Source of the DNA: Orientallactaga sibirica | Taxonomy: Eukaryota > Chordata > Mammalia > Rodentia > Dipodidae | DNA: 64,000 bases | Reading direction: 5' to 3' | Assembly: GCA_036365145.1 (NCBI GenBank) | Contig: JAEOAD010001281.1 | Coordinates: 1-64,000 of the forward strand | Part shown: positions 43,275-54,935 of the stretch, piece by piece | Position numbering within the stretch: position 1 is the first letter of the stretch | Layout of the letters: each line of letters begins with the position of its first letter | Made by a program: the position numbers and the translations under genes | The notes under the pieces: generated by a model | What the model was told of the DNA's origin: nothing | The model's input: only the letters and a program-made list of their open reading frames with translations | The model's database searches: none

Positions 43275-43637
43275 TCCTTTGATGGTGTCTTGGGAGATGA
43301 CTCAGTGGGTAAAGTGCTTGATATGCAAACATGAGGATCTGAATGCAATTCCCAGCACCCTGCCAGCCCCAGTGGTGTGCCTGTAATCCCAGTGCTGTGG
43401 AGATGTTGATAGGAGGATACCTGGAGCTTGCTGGGTAACTAGACCTTGTCTCAAAAATTAAGTTAGGGGCTGGGAAATGGATTAGCGGTGAAGGTGTTTG
43501 CATGCAAAGCCTAAGGACCCTGGTTTAATTCCCCAGGACCCATGTGAGCCAGATACATAGGGGGCATGTGTCTGGAGTTCATTTGCAGTGGCTGGAGGCC
43601 CTAGCATGCCAATTCAGTTTCTCTCTGCCTCTCTCTC

Positions 43638-43673
<36 letters not shown>

Positions 43674-44042
43674 AAAAGAAAGAAAGAAAGAAGTTAGGAC
43701 TGTAGATATGTCTTAGTGGTTAATGCATTTGCCTGTGAAGCCAAAGGAGACAGGTTCAATTATCCAGTACCCACTTAAGCCAGATACACAAGGTAGCACA
43801 TGCATCTGGAATTCATTTACAGTGGCTGAAGACCCTGGCATGCCCATTCTCTTTCTCTGTGTATGTGTGTCTATCTGCCTCTATCAAATAAAATAAAATA
43901 AAATAAGTTGAAGAGGATAGAAAAAGACAGACCAGTGTTGACCTATGGACTCACAAATACAGATATGAGTTTGAGGACAGCTTGGGCTACAGTGTATGTT
44001 ACAGGCCATCTTGAGCTAGAGTGAGACACTGCCTCAAAAAAA
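43275..44042 (+). mobile_element. Cluster: RSINE1-like, two B2-like SINEs, B1 (right arm)
   Basis: Mirror of 36,975-37,800: RSINE1-like (43,275-43,455), B2-like with a (GAAA)n tail (43,466-43,692), B2-like with an (AAATA)n tail (43,695-43,910), B1 (43,925-44,042). Confidence 0.85.
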
Positions 44043-44189
44043 AATATTAATACTTAAATCTGATAGGAGTCTATAGGTGTGGACTACCTGTTGTCAGTTG
44101 GCCCCTCCTACTCAGCCTCCTTCACCCCTTTTCCCAGCAGCACAGCCCTCACCTCAGCACTCAGACCTCCGACCTGTCTGTATCTCAAC

Positions 44190-44280
44190 CTCAGTTTCTC
44201 ATCTGTAATGCAGACTGGCCACACTTCCTGAGGAAGCTGCTATGCAGATTGAAACACACAGCCCCTGACTGGTGCATGCA
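44190..44280 (-). mobile_element. MIR fragment (right arm)
   Basis: 'ctcagtttctcatctgtaatg' is the reversed MIR core; counterpart of 36,775-36,865. Confidence 0.65.
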
Positions 44281-45224
44281 TCCCAGGAGGAGGGCTTGTC
44301 TCCAGGCAGGATGAGGGTCATGCTGCCCTAGAGGGTGCAAGGATCACTCAGGGCAGACAGCAGGGCTGGTGCTAACTTTACTGTTACAGCCTGAGCTTCC
44401 TCCCAAGGATGGTTCCTGGATATAGATAATGAAAGTGATGTTTGGGATCATGTAGTGGCCCTAGGTGGCAACAAGCCTACATCCCAAGTCAGCACACTGA
44501 GAAATGTTCCAACCTGACTTGTGAGCAGTGGAAGCCATGGCAGCCTGGGCTGCTGAAAACAGGGAGAGGTGGTGGTGGGGAGCTGGTTCAGTCCTAGGCT
44601 CTAGGCATGTCTGCCTTCTGTCCCACCAGATCACTGACCACTAGTCCTTTCTGTAGATGGAGACTGCTCAGCTGGTACCTGCTGTTGTGGTCACAGTGTT
44701 AGCTGTCATCCCAGGACTCCAAAGTCCACTGGCCATGCACGTGAGTGGATGAGGATCCCTAGGGCTTAGACTGAGCCCAAGGCTTATGAGGAAGCTTGAA
44801 GCCATTTTTGGAGTGTGTGGCCTCTTGAGGGGCCTGGATCTGCTCAACCTGTGGTGAGGTCTCCTAAAGAACTGGATTCAGAAACCTTGAGTGGTTCTGC
44901 TGGAAAAATACTGACATCCAAGGAAAGCAGCCACAGGACATCCCCCTGTTCCCTCCAGTAACAGATGTCCATAGGAGGTCCTAGACAAGCAGGAAGCATG
45001 GGGCAGCCACAGGCAGGGAAAGAGGCCCAATTTTGCAGCCAGATCATACATGTCACACCCCAGGAGGCTGTGCCAGCACTCAGGCCTGACTTTGAATTCT
45101 CTCAGTCAATCTTCTGTGCAGTAAACAAACATCCTCTGGGCATTTACTGGGCAGTGCCTCAGATTCCTGTGAACTTCCTGTCACCCTTATATTCAAACCC
45201 AAATTTCAATAGTAAGACACTTTC
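44281..45224. other. Arm sequence, best-conserved part of the palindrome (right)
   Basis: Counterpart of 35,816-36,775. Contains the near-identical piece 44,950-45,290. No gene recognised. Confidence 0.45.
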
Positions 45225-45425
45225 AATCTGGGCATGCAGCTTGGCATCGCAGCTATTCAGGAGGTTGAATCAAGAGGATTGAAAGTTCAAGGTCTGTCTG
45301 GATTACAGATCAAGTTCAAGAGGAGCCTGGGTAACTTAGTGAGACTGTTTCCAAATGAAAGTATTAGATGGTGGGCTGGTGAGATGGCTCAGTGGATAAA
45401 GTATTTACTTGGAAAAGTTATAGGA
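45225..45425 (+). mobile_element. B1-like SINE and tRNA-like SINE head (right arm)
   Basis: Counterpart of 35,613-35,815: 'gcagcttggcatcgcagctattcaggagg' and 'ggtgggctggtgagatggctcag'. Confidence 0.6.
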
Positions 45426-45862
45426 GGGCTGGGATGGACCTCAGTGTGAGAGCTCCTGACAAAAACCCTCCAATGAAAGGCAAAGGGCATGGATGTGTGG
45501 TAGAGCACCTGCCTATGATCAGTGAGGAACTATGGCATAGCTCAGTGGTAGAGTATTTGTCTAGAATGTCCCAGTGAAGGGATGGTGGTGTGGCTCAGTG
45601 ATAGAGCATTTGACAAGAATCCCCCAATGACGGGCTGGGGGCATGGGTCCATTGTCAAAGCACCTGCCTAAAGTCTGCCACTGAGGAGCTGGAGGTGTGG
45701 CTGTGTGGGAGAGCACTTGCCTAGAATCCCCCAGTGAGGGGCTTGGATGTGGTTCAGTCTTAGAGCACCTGCCTAAAATCTGCCACTGAGGGGCTGGAGG
45801 TGTCTCACAGTGGTAGAGCACCTGCCTAGAATCTGCTAAGGAGGGGCTGGGGCATGGTGCCT
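45425..45862 (+). repeat. Largest tandem array of ID-head monomers (right arm, array 4)
   Basis: Eight full units of about 53 bases plus a terminal one that reads 'gggctggggcatggtgcctagattccatctccagcatgg' and so keeps a B-box-like end. Typical monomer: 'gtgtggctcagtggtagagc', 'acctgcctagaatcccccag'. Each carries a Pol III A box. Confidence 0.92.
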
Positions 45863-46313
45863 AGATTCCATCTCCAGCATGGCAGAAAGAAGTCACTTCT
45901 GTAAAATTGGCAAAATCCCCATTAGGAGTCAGAGCTTGAAAGGAACTGGGGTGGAGCTCATCCAAAAGGTGACATTTGAGGAAGGTGAGAAAGAAAATTT
46001 ATGGGTCACTGGGCTACCCAGATCACATGGTACATCTCAAACATACTTGCACTGGAGGCAGGGTGTTTGTTTTATACCTAGATCAACACACGATATTTGG
46101 TCCCTAGAAGTCACTACATAGTACAATCCAGACATCTTCCTACAGCCTGTGAGGCAAAGGTCTGCATTGAGGCAGGAGGACAAAAGCACATGTGACCCAT
46201 GCAAATTCCTCCCTGGTCTGTGGTGGATACAGTGAGGTAATGCATATGAACCATTGGCAGTGGCTGGTCCATGTATTTGTGAAGGAGGAGAGGGAGAAAT
46301 CCTGGAGGGCTTC
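45863..46313. other. Arm sequence without a recognised gene (right)
   Basis: Counterpart of 34,734-35,170. Nothing recognised. Confidence 0.4.
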
Positions 46314-46697
46314 CTATAGGAGAGGGTGCCACCTAAAAGCAACAAGAAAGAGCAACAAGAAGGGACTCAGGTGCATATGGAACCTCCAACAGAAGGAACT
46401 GCACTGGAGGAACTTTCTATCAAGGTATCTGAGGACAAAGAGGGTTTGATTGAACAGTTGGAGAGACCTGAGAGGTACATAGTGGGGTGTGTTTCTCAAC
46501 GTGCAATCATGGTGGCCACAGGGTGAGCATAAGGTCATGGTAACCAAGGCAATAGTGTAGGAGCATCTCAGGAAGTCTAATTCTGGATTCCCAGATGAGC
46601 AGGGGGCTGATAGACTAGGCTGAGAACTTTCAAGACTAGCTTTCTGTCTGGTCTCTGGGACCCAGGATTGGATTGACTGTGAAGATGAGACATGCAA
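46314..46697 (-). other. 127-codon open frame kept in both arms (right copy)
   Basis: Counterpart of 34,350-34,733 with eight residue changes and no interruption. See the left entry for why I do not call a gene. Confidence 0.3.
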
Positions 46698-46764
46698 ATA
46701 AATATGTAGACAGAGTGGATAAAATCATGTCTCTGGACATTAGGATGCGAATGACTGGAGAATG

Positions 46765-47120
46765 TGTATAGAGGAGACAGGTTCACATTGCTGGGATGAA
46801 CATCCAAGACAGACACAGTTTGTATGAGGCAGTGATTTATTTAAAGCTTACAGATCCATAGGAAGTTCTACCCACAGTGGAAGAAGCTAGCTCCCATTCC
46901 TAAATCCAAGCAGAGAGAGAGAAACCACCAGCAGAAAGCAGACACCTGACCAGAGCTCAAAACTCTCTGCTTATATTTGGGCTGGAATTCAGATCTGTCC
47001 CAAAACATACCTTAGTCCTGGATCCCAGGCTCTGCACCCAGGTGACATCCTCTCAGTACCCACGTTACAAGATTTAGTAAAACACTTGATTGTATGGGGG
47101 ACATATGTTCAAATGTCCAC
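46765..47120 (-). mobile_element. MaLR-like LTR (right arm)
   Basis: Counterpart of 33,925-34,275; 'ttgctgggatgaacatccaag', 'gcagtgatttatttaaagc'. Confidence 0.7.
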
Positions 47121-47369
47121 AGTGTGCTTCCCCTCTTACCTGAAATTCATTCAACAAACCTCCATTCACCACGTATGAAGAAAGACCCAGGACAGAGGCC
47201 AGGACAGTTGGCTGGAAATGTCCATCTCCAGAGCTGACAAAGAGCAGTGAGTTTTTCTGGCTTCATGTGACCATTGGTGACTCTGTCTATAGGTCTCCCA
47301 GGACCACACAGTTGTCCAGGAATATCTGGATCCCAGGTAAGGACTTAGCCATTTCTGGTGTGATACAAG
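47121..47369. other. Arm sequence without a recognised gene (right)
   Basis: Counterpart of 33,700-33,920. Nothing recognised. Confidence 0.4.
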
Positions 47370-47500
47370 CATGCTAGTCAAAGAGCCATGCCCCAGCTCC
47401 TCACTGGGGGATTCTAAGCTAGTGCTCTGCTGAGTCACACTCAGCCTCTCACTGACTGAATTTTAGCAAGTGTTCTATAACTGAGCTATATCCCCAGCAC
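47370..47500 (-). repeat. Tandem ID-head monomers (right arm, array 3)
   Basis: Two to three reversed units ('tcactgggggattctaagct', 'agtgctctgctgagtcacac'). Confidence 0.8.
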
Positions 47501-47935
47501 TCTCAGTGCCATATTCCCAGGAGGAGTCAGAACCCTGGGTTGACAGGCCCAGCTATCATGAAGCCAGGAACCTCAGGCAAGCAGGTGGCCATGGCCTGAG
47601 ATGTCTTGGCTCTGCCTGGTTCTGTTGGACACAAACAAGTTTAGTAAGTTCTCAGGGGCATATACAGGGCTCAGTCTTAGAAGAAGAGAAAGGCAGGCCT
47701 TCAGTGTAGGGAGAGTTCTAGAATCCTCTTCTGCTGTAGATGGCTCAGTTGTGATCCTGATGTGATCAAGGTGCCTTGCCCCTGCCTTCCCTGAGGGACA
47801 AAAGTGCCAAGTGACTTTTGCCCTACCTCAAATGTGTCATTCTTCTCCTCCCTCCTTCACACTTTCCCTCCCTCCCCTTTCCTATCTCCCCTTTCTCTAC
47901 TCCTCCTTTATTTCATTTTTTCTGTCATATTGTTT
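47501..47935. other. Arm sequence with a short pyrimidine-rich tract (right)
   Basis: 47,840-47,910 is pyrimidine-rich, the counterpart of the purine-rich 33,100-33,180. No gene recognised. Confidence 0.45.
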
Positions 47936-47939
47936 TTAG

Positions 47940-48295
47940 GATTTAAAAATGTTTAATTTTAGTTTTGTATTTATTTAAATATTTATGTGTTCATGTGTGT
48001 ATGAGCACACCAGTGTCTCATGATACTGCAAAAAAATGTCCATCTGACTTTATCTGGGTTCTGAGGAGTTGAACCGGGTTGGAAGGTTCTACAAAAAGTT
48101 GTCTTTAACCACTGATCAGTCTCCCAAGTCCCTGTATTGTTTTGATTTAATTTTTGACATAGGACCTCTCTCTAGCCCAGCTGACCTGGAGTTCACTATG
48201 TACTCTCAGGCTGACCTCACACTCAAAGGGATCCTCTTATCCCTGAGTCCTGATTGCTGGGATTAAAGGCATGTACCACCATGCCCAGCTTGTTT
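47940..48295 (-). mobile_element. B2-like and B1 SINEs (right arm)
   Basis: Counterparts of 32,736-33,065: B2-like 47,940-48,130 and B1 48,135-48,295 ('ctgggattaaaggcatgtacc'). Confidence 0.8.
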
Positions 48296-48660
48296 TGTTT
48301 TTATACAGGGTCCTACTATGTATCCTAGGCTGGCCTCATGTTAGAAACCCTGGAAGATAGGGCCAGATTTGAGAAAGGTGTTCTATGGGATCCTGTCATT
48401 GAAGGGACATATTGGCTCCACATGTTCCTCTTTCTGGCTTCCTGTTTCCTGACTGCTAAGAGGTCAACTGCTTTACTCTTCCCTGGTTTTCTGCCACCAT
48501 GATGCTCTGCTTCTCCACAGACCCAAAGCAATGGGGTCAGCTGACTATGGACTGAAAACTTTTGAAACTGTGAGCCAAAAGTAAAATAAATACTTCTTCC
48601 CAAATATTTCTTGTTCATTTAAATGACTTTCAATGAGAAAAAGTGCTTAACATACTTCAA
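48296..48660. other. Arm sequence without a recognised gene (right)
   Basis: Counterpart of 32,360-32,735. Nothing recognised. Confidence 0.4.
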
Positions 48661-48672
48661 TTATTAACATGC

Positions 48673-49022
48673 AGAAATATATATTTTTGCAGCATCCATT
48701 GTGGAAGAGGTATGGAAAGAATGTAAGAGCCAAAGGAAGGGTAGGACTCCTCACAGCATGCTCCTCCAGAAACAAAATGGCCTGGATGTCCATGACCTCG
48801 CAGTGCTTGAAACTACCTACACAACAGCATCATAATTAAAAGAGAGACTGATTGAGAGAGGGAGGGGATATGATGAAGAGTGGAGTTTCAAAGGGGAAAC
48901 TTGGGGGGGCTAGGAAGTAGAGTACCATGGGATTTGGTCTGCAATTTAGGAAGTTGTCAGTAAAAAAACAAATTTAAAAAGGATTTTTTTAAAAAGCAAG
49001 AATAAAATAAATATATATTTCT
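48673..49022 (+). mobile_element. Single LINE-1-like 3' end (right arm)
   Basis: Counterpart of unit B of the left arm, between 'cagaaatatatattttt' (48,673-48,689) and 'aaatatatatttct' (about 49,008-49,022). It ends in an A-rich tail. The second unit seen in the left arm is absent. Confidence 0.75.
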
Positions 49023-49890
49023 GTATAAAGAGCCTTTGACAAAAATCAGTGTGTATGTAATATTTTCTCCCTTCCCACGTCTGGTCTTTCTGCAGTCTCA
49101 ATTGTATATTTTGATGGACAGTTTTAATTATGATAGTCAAATTTAGTCCTATGTATTTGATCTTAGATGCCTTGCCTGTGCTGGTTAAGAAATCTTTGCT
49201 TACCCTTTAAATGTACCTTGAACTCATCTCTTCTCCTTACCAAACCTGCCCCTGCCCAGCTGTCTCTGATCAGTTTCTCTGAATTTCTCTACCCTCCTCC
49301 ACACTGACCTTCTCCCCTGGCTTCTGCACCCTCTATCCTTCTTCCCTACTTGCAGTCCACACGACCCCTTCTGCCTGTGGACAGGCCTGTGCCATATTGG
49401 CATCTCTGAGACTGGCACAAGCTTTCATATGTTTTAGGTGCTCAATAAAACCATAAATTAAGGTCTTGGTGTCTGCCTGTGGAGTATTAAACTTGTTAAT
49501 TAGTTCTACACACCACCTCATCAGGAATAGCTGAACAAAGCCAGGGAAACAAGAGTTATGGAAAAGTCAACATGGATAGGAACATTTCCTATCCTCTAAA
49601 CTGGAGTGTTACTTACACAAACATCACCCAAACGTACATCTTTGTGGTTTTTATTTTTGCTTCAGCCCCCAAACTTGTTGGCAAACTCAGAGCATGTGGC
49701 TCTGAAGAGTGCTGGGGAACCCCAATGGGCAGGGCAGCTGAGTGCTAGGCAGCAGTCTGAGGCCAGGTGCTTCCCTTGGAACCCCAACTTTCTTTCAAGA
49801 ATTAGGGAGAGACTGAATAGAATGACCTTGAGACCCCAGCATGACCTTGGCATTGTTGAGATTCCCATGGAACCCATGGCCACAGAGACA
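49023..49890. other. Arm sequence without a recognised gene (right)
   Basis: Counterpart of 30,906-31,755. A 124-codon plus-strand frame (49,606-49,980) is not open in the left arm. Confidence 0.4.
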
Positions 49891-50100
49891 CTAGGAAAAT
49901 GTTCTACAGCTCAAAGCCCCACCTCTCACAGGAGGATTTTCCCCAGGTTCTTTACTAATGACCTATATCCTTGCCCTTAGGTCACACTATTTATCCCAGG
50001 TTGGCCTTGAACTTGTCATCTTCATGTTCAGCTTCCTGAGCACATGGGATGACAGTCCTGAACTACCAGGCCTTGTTCTTTATGCCCTGCCATTTGAGGC
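49890..50100 (-). mobile_element. ID element and B1-like SINE (right arm)
   Basis: Counterparts of 30,685-30,905, in reverse. Confidence 0.6.
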
Positions 50101-51484
50101 CAAAGGCATCATTGAGAACTCTTCCCATGGTGGATCCCCTTAGATCTTGGACCTCACAGATTTGGGACATGAGTACTAGGATCCTTTTTAAGCAAGAGAA
50201 AAACCTGAGGACTAAATGATGTACCAGACAGATGTAGCAGGATGGGATCTGTCCCTATGGGGTCCAGGAAAGTATCTTCTTCCAGCTACCAGAGCGGCCA
50301 GAACTAGGAACTACATTGGGTCCTGAATAAGGGAGAATGATATGACCTGGGACTATCAGGGAATTCGTGGGGCTTAAGCAGGCTCAGTGAAAAGATAGGA
50401 TCAGAGAGCTGAGTGAGGCCCTGTGCATTCAGGGTATCCTCTGGTGCCAGTGGTACCAGGTCCCACAAAGGACTATGCACATTTTACATTATTTATGTTC
50501 CTGTGGGAAAGTCAAAATTTCCAGGTCCCCAAGTTGGGAATTGCACAGATTACGTTTTAACCAGAGTATTCTTTGTGGCCGCTATAACCAGAATCCACAT
50601 TTGTCAGGTCCTACAGCCATGGGAAGTACCTTCTGTTTCCCAAATGGATCCCCTATAGATGGATTTCCTTCTCACTGTTCCTTCATGATACTAAGAGATA
50701 AGTTGGTCTAGGACATTGTCAACTGGGTGTCTCAGGTTGCAAAGATGCAGGTAGGATCCTTATAAATGGATAGGTTGATTCTCCATTGAGACACTCTTGG
50801 AAGTGCCTCTGTAGGCCCAGAAATCTGCATAACATCCTTTGATAACATTATGGAAGAGGAAGTATACATGCCCACCTCTACAGGCACCACCAGCCTTCTC
50901 TCACTCCGCCATAGGTGGAGGCTGTGACAGGCTGTGGAGCCATCCTCAAACGCTGAACAGAAACAGCCTGTCCCTGGGTGGGGAGGGAACATATCATCAC
51001 CCAGGGTCACCAAAAGCCCAGTGAGGCTTGGAAGGGATAGCTGGAGCATAGCTCAGGAGTTGACCCAGCCTCTAGGGTCCAAAGCAGGCTTCCACTGGGC
51101 TCTGTACCTCTCTACTCCAGTAGAACAGTCCCCCATGTACACTTACTATAGACCACTGTCACAGGACTTCACCTCCATGGTCAGTCCAAGGGCCTGCACT
51201 ACAGCTAGCTGTGGCCATATCCCATTCAGACATCATAAGCTAAGCTGGTCATTCCTCTCCCCAGCCCTGCCTCCATCCATACATCTAACAACTGGCTTTG
51301 TTCTCTCCCCACAGCCTGGCTCCCATAAGCATCTCTGTCTCTATGCTGACCTGTTGGTCCTTCCCCATATCAATGCTCATGACAATGCTCATGAGCCTTG
51401 TGGAGACTGCAGCCCTCCCCTCCCCACCTTTCTTCCTCTCAGTTTGCCTCTCTGGCTCTGATACCTACTTCACTAGAGTGCTTG
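50101..51484. other. Arm sequence without a recognised gene (right)
   Basis: Counterpart of 29,251-30,680. A 175-codon frame (50,934-51,461) is broken in the left arm, so I treat it as chance. Confidence 0.4.
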
Positions 51485-51720
51485 CTAGAATCCTCCAGTG
51501 AGGGGCTGAGGGTGACTCAATAGCCGAGCACCTCCTAGAATCCCCCAGTGAGACATTGTGGACATGGCTTAGCAATAGGCTTTGCTTAGAATCTACTAGT
51601 GACTGGATGATGGTGTGTCTCAGCCTGCTTAGAATGCCCATTGAGGGGCTGGACCATGGTAGAGGACTTGACTATTTGGGCAAGGCACTGGGTTCCATGC
51701 TAAACACAAGAACAAGACCA
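51485..51720 (+). repeat. ID-head array ending in a full ID (right arm, array 2)
   Basis: Three to four truncated heads are followed by one monomer that reads through to 'gggcaaggcactgggttcca', the B-box half. The layout equals 29,000-29,250 in reverse. Confidence 0.85.
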
Positions 51721-52019
51721 AGTGGAGAAGGAGGAAGAAGAAAAGATTCTGATGTCCACCAAGGGCTGTAATACCCAATATCTTTCTTGTATTGTTGGGG
51801 AAACTGAGTCCCAGAGAAATGAAGGCTTTTGTCCATGGATTCCTGGGATCTATGATGACAGCAGGTGACCTAAGACCTCTTACCCAGACCCCTTTCCTGG
51901 TCATGTTGCTCCTCACCCACTGCTGTGGACCTGGGAAGCCCCACCAAGTCATGCGGTCAGAGGTCTATTTTCCCCACCTTATAGGAACAGCCTGCTGGTG
52001 GCCATCAATAGCTAGGGGT

Positions 52020-52180
52020 TTGGGTGTGTTTCTTTGATTGATTTGATTGAGAAAGGTCTCATGTAGCCCTAGATGAAATCAAATTCAACATGTAGCTAAG
52101 AATGACTTTGAATTCCTCATCCCTTTCCTGAATGGTAGAATTACACACATGAGCCAACACACCTGGCTCAATGCTTAGGT
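52020..52180 (-). mobile_element. Old B1 SINE (right arm)
   Basis: Counterpart of 28,526-28,685; 'gagaaaggtctcatgtagcc' and 'acacatgagccaacacacctggc'. Confidence 0.65.
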
Positions 52181-53305
52181 TTGATGAACACAATGGATCA
52201 GGACTATGAACCTATCTGAGTGCCCAGCTCCAGGCTGGCATCATTCCCACTCAGTTTGCTTCAGTCCCAGTGCACCCAGGTACTAGACATGATACCTCAA
52301 CTTATCACACAGTTTCCATTCCTTGGCTGAGGTACCATTAATAAGAGAAATGGGATGTAACCACCCTCTGTGGACATCCAGAGTGTCCAGATCCTCACAT
52401 GTGATTGAGTTTGGACTGTCCCTGTCTCCCCCACTAGCCTGGATCAAAGCTCTCTGTGTCGTCCCATCAGACTGAGTCAAGGTCCTCTATGTCTCCCCCA
52501 TCAGACTGGGAGCCCCTGGAAGACAGAGCATTGACTTCTCTGAGCAGGTGTTAGGAAGTTGTCCCCAGCCCTGCAGCTCAGGCCAGGTGGAGTTGGGCCA
52601 GGGCGCCAAGCCCTCCCAGGTAGACCAAGCAGAAGAGTTGGGGGCTCTAAACTGGAGTGGTGCAAGGGTCTTAATCAGGACTGAGTGGGATCTCTGCCTC
52701 CAAATCCACAGCGTCCCTGTTTTCATCACCTAGCAGAAAATTCCAGTCTGTGAAGAGGCCTTACTACTGAGTCTGGCCCCTCAGCTTCCTGAGGCTATTT
52801 TATGACACTCACCTTAGCTAGTGGCACCCTGTCTCCTCCCTCTGGTCTGAGCACTGTGAGTGTCATAAAATAGCCTGTATACTGTCTGCTTGCCCTTATG
52901 GGGCATCTCATGGCAAAATTTCCTTATCCCAATTACAGCACAAGACAGTGCCTACCCCATCCTGCTGCCCTCCTGGCTGCCAGCCTCTCCCTCCAGCATT
53001 GCACACTGTCATGACAAAGTTTGCATGACAAGCTCAGCTGCATTCCTAGGTCTGAGTCCCTGAAAACTAGAGAGCAGCTGCAGTACTGTAGTCCCCACAA
53101 AGGCCCTGGGTCACTGGTCCAGCTTAGCCAAAGCCTGACAGATGCATCATGAGCCTTAAGCCTCTACTTTCCAGTCCACCAAGCAGGATGAGGGCCTTCA
53201 GAGATAAAAAGCACTCTTCCCTTCCCATGAGCATCCCAAAGAGTCCCAACTAAACTTCTGTTTTCCCCTAGTACACAACTCACATTAGAGCAGAAGGTAC
53301 CTCCT
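52181..53305. other. Arm sequence with a small inverted repeat (right)
   Basis: Counterpart of 27,336-28,520. At 52,793-52,811 and 52,856-52,875 the text 'ctattttatgacactcac' and its reverse complement 'gtgagtgtcataaaatag' form an 18-base perfect hairpin with a loop of about 45 bases. Confidence 0.6.
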
Positions 53306-53309
53306 TATA

Positions 53310-53570
53310 GGCTATGCCCATAGCTCCTCAGTGGGGAATTCTAGGCAGAAACACTTCCACTATGCCACACCCCAGCCTCTCAGTGGAGGAGTCAAGGCCA
53401 GTGCTCTGCCATCGAGCCACCCCATAATCCCACACTGGGGTTTTCTAGGCAGGAGCTCTATAACTGAGCCAGACCTCATCCTCTCACTGGGAGAATTTAG
53501 GTAAGTGTTGTATTGTTGAGCCACACCCAAGCTCCTCTCTGGGTGATTCTAGACAAGCACTCTACAGAAA
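53310..53570 (-). repeat. Tandem ID-head monomers (right arm, array 1)
   Basis: About five reversed units ('cagcctctcagtggaggagt', 'agtgctctgccatcgagcca'). Counterpart of 27,095-27,335. Confidence 0.85.
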
Positions 53571-54125
53571 TATTAAGGTGTGAACAGCAACTCAGACACC
53601 CAAGATCACCCTGCAGTGTGTGGGAGTCCAGATATTGATCTCCAGGGCCAGTCAGGGGCAGCCTGAGGGGAGGGTGACAACACTGCCTACCTCCCTGTAC
53701 AGCCACAGCCCAGTCTGACCCTTCCTTTCAGTCACAGAAACCTCCAACTTGGAGATGACCATGCAGAGGATGTGCCAGAGTCAGGAGAGAAAGGGAACAG
53801 AGATGCCCCCATTTTCTAGTCCCAGACAGGATATCGAGTCCAGGAGACTGTAGTGTCTCCATGACAGTTATTCTTTTCTCAGGGCACCTGGAACAACCAT
53901 CCTGACTTCTCTGAGCATGCTCAGACTCCTTATTGGTGAACACAGCTCTCTGATCCTTTCAGTGGGACAGTGGTGACTACAGAATTGGATGAGGTAACTT
54001 GTCTGGCAGTTGGCTCAGTCAGCCACAGTGGTTTTTAGAACCACTTTCCCCATAGCTCTTCTCTGCCTGTCACTCACCATCAACAGGGTGCAGAGAGACA
54101 AAAGAGGAAGTTAGATGAGGGAAAT
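53571..54125. other. Arm sequence without a recognised gene (right)
   Basis: Counterpart of 26,549-27,090. Nothing recognised. Confidence 0.4.
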
Positions 54126-54129
54126 AAGC

Positions 54130-54272
54130 TGGGAGTGATGACACATGTCTTTAATGCCAGCACTCAGGAGGCTGAGGTAGGAGGATCACTGTGATTTTGA
54201 GGCATGCCTGAGACTACATAGTGAATTCCAGGTCAGCCTGGGATAGCATGAGACCCTGCCTCAAAAAAAAGC
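54130..54272 (+). mobile_element. B1 SINE (right arm)
   Basis: 'gctgggagtgatgacacatg', 'gtctttaatgccagcactcagg', poly-A. Counterpart of 26,396-26,548. Confidence 0.88.
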
Positions 54273-54509
54273 AGGGGTGGAATCAGAATAGGAAGGAAGT
54301 GGAAGGTGCTGTCTTGATTGTGGGTAATGAGCCTAGGAGGAAACTGATGCAGGGCCTGGGTTGGTGTGTGCTTCCAGGGGCTGGTGCTTGGGGAGAGGCA
54401 CACCAGGTTCTCAACTGTGCTTCTGTAAACATCAGGGCCCCATAGGGAGACATGTCTACTACCTATCCCTAGCAGCTCCCCACCCCTGAGTGCCTCCCAT
54501 CCTATAGTT

Positions 54510-54935
54510 TCTCCCTAAACATGGTGATGGGCCTGAAACCTGCCTCTTCATGACATCCAACTCCTCATTTTTAAAATTTTTTTAAATTTATTTTTATTTA
54601 TTTTTGGAGAGAAACATGAGATAGATGGGCCAGCAGTCTCTCAGCTGCTGTGAATGAAATCCAGAGAACCTGGGCACGGCATTGCGCCCTTGTGTCCACT
54701 TTGCATCTGGCTAAACGTGGGACCTGGAGATTGGAACCGCTGGACTTTGGAACCAGCATTCTTAGGCTTATGGCATCCAACTCCAGCCCCATGCTCATTT
54801 TGACATTGATGCAACCTGGAGCTAAAGGGAAGTGGGACAAAGCATTCTTGTGCTTAGCACAGAAGAAGCCATCTCTCCAGCCCCAACTCCTCATTTTTGA
54901 CATTGATGCCCATCAATCAATGCCCTGACCACTTC
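54510..54935 (-). pseudogene. Regulatory myosin light chain, second exon remnant (right arm)
   Basis: In reverse, 'NVKNEEL'-type codons (about 54,884-54,910) continue after the SINE at 54,572 with 'ttggatgtcatgaagaggcagg' and 'catcaccatgtttagggagaaa'. The exon is split by a 311-base SINE insertion. The sequence upstream differs from the left arm because the acceptor region appears deleted here. Confidence 0.7.
54558..54898 (-). mobile_element. B2-like SINE present only in the right arm
   Basis: A 311-base SINE (54,573-54,883; reversed head 'gaagccatctctccagcccc', T-rich start) is flanked by exact 15-base repeats 'caactcctcattttt' at 54,558-54,572 and 54,884-54,898. The left arm has the empty site at 26,094-26,108. 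It is about 90 bases longer than most B2-like copies here, with a partial internal duplication (catccaactcc, agccccatgctcattttgacattgatg). Confidence 0.93.

Noticed and set aside
45425..45862. CRISPR-like array of regularly spaced repeats
   Set aside because: Units are contiguous and diverged, derive from an ID SINE head, and lie in a mammalian genome.
50934..51461. 175-codon plus-strand frame
   Set aside because: The left-arm counterpart is interrupted, there is no domain, and the sequence runs into an ID array.
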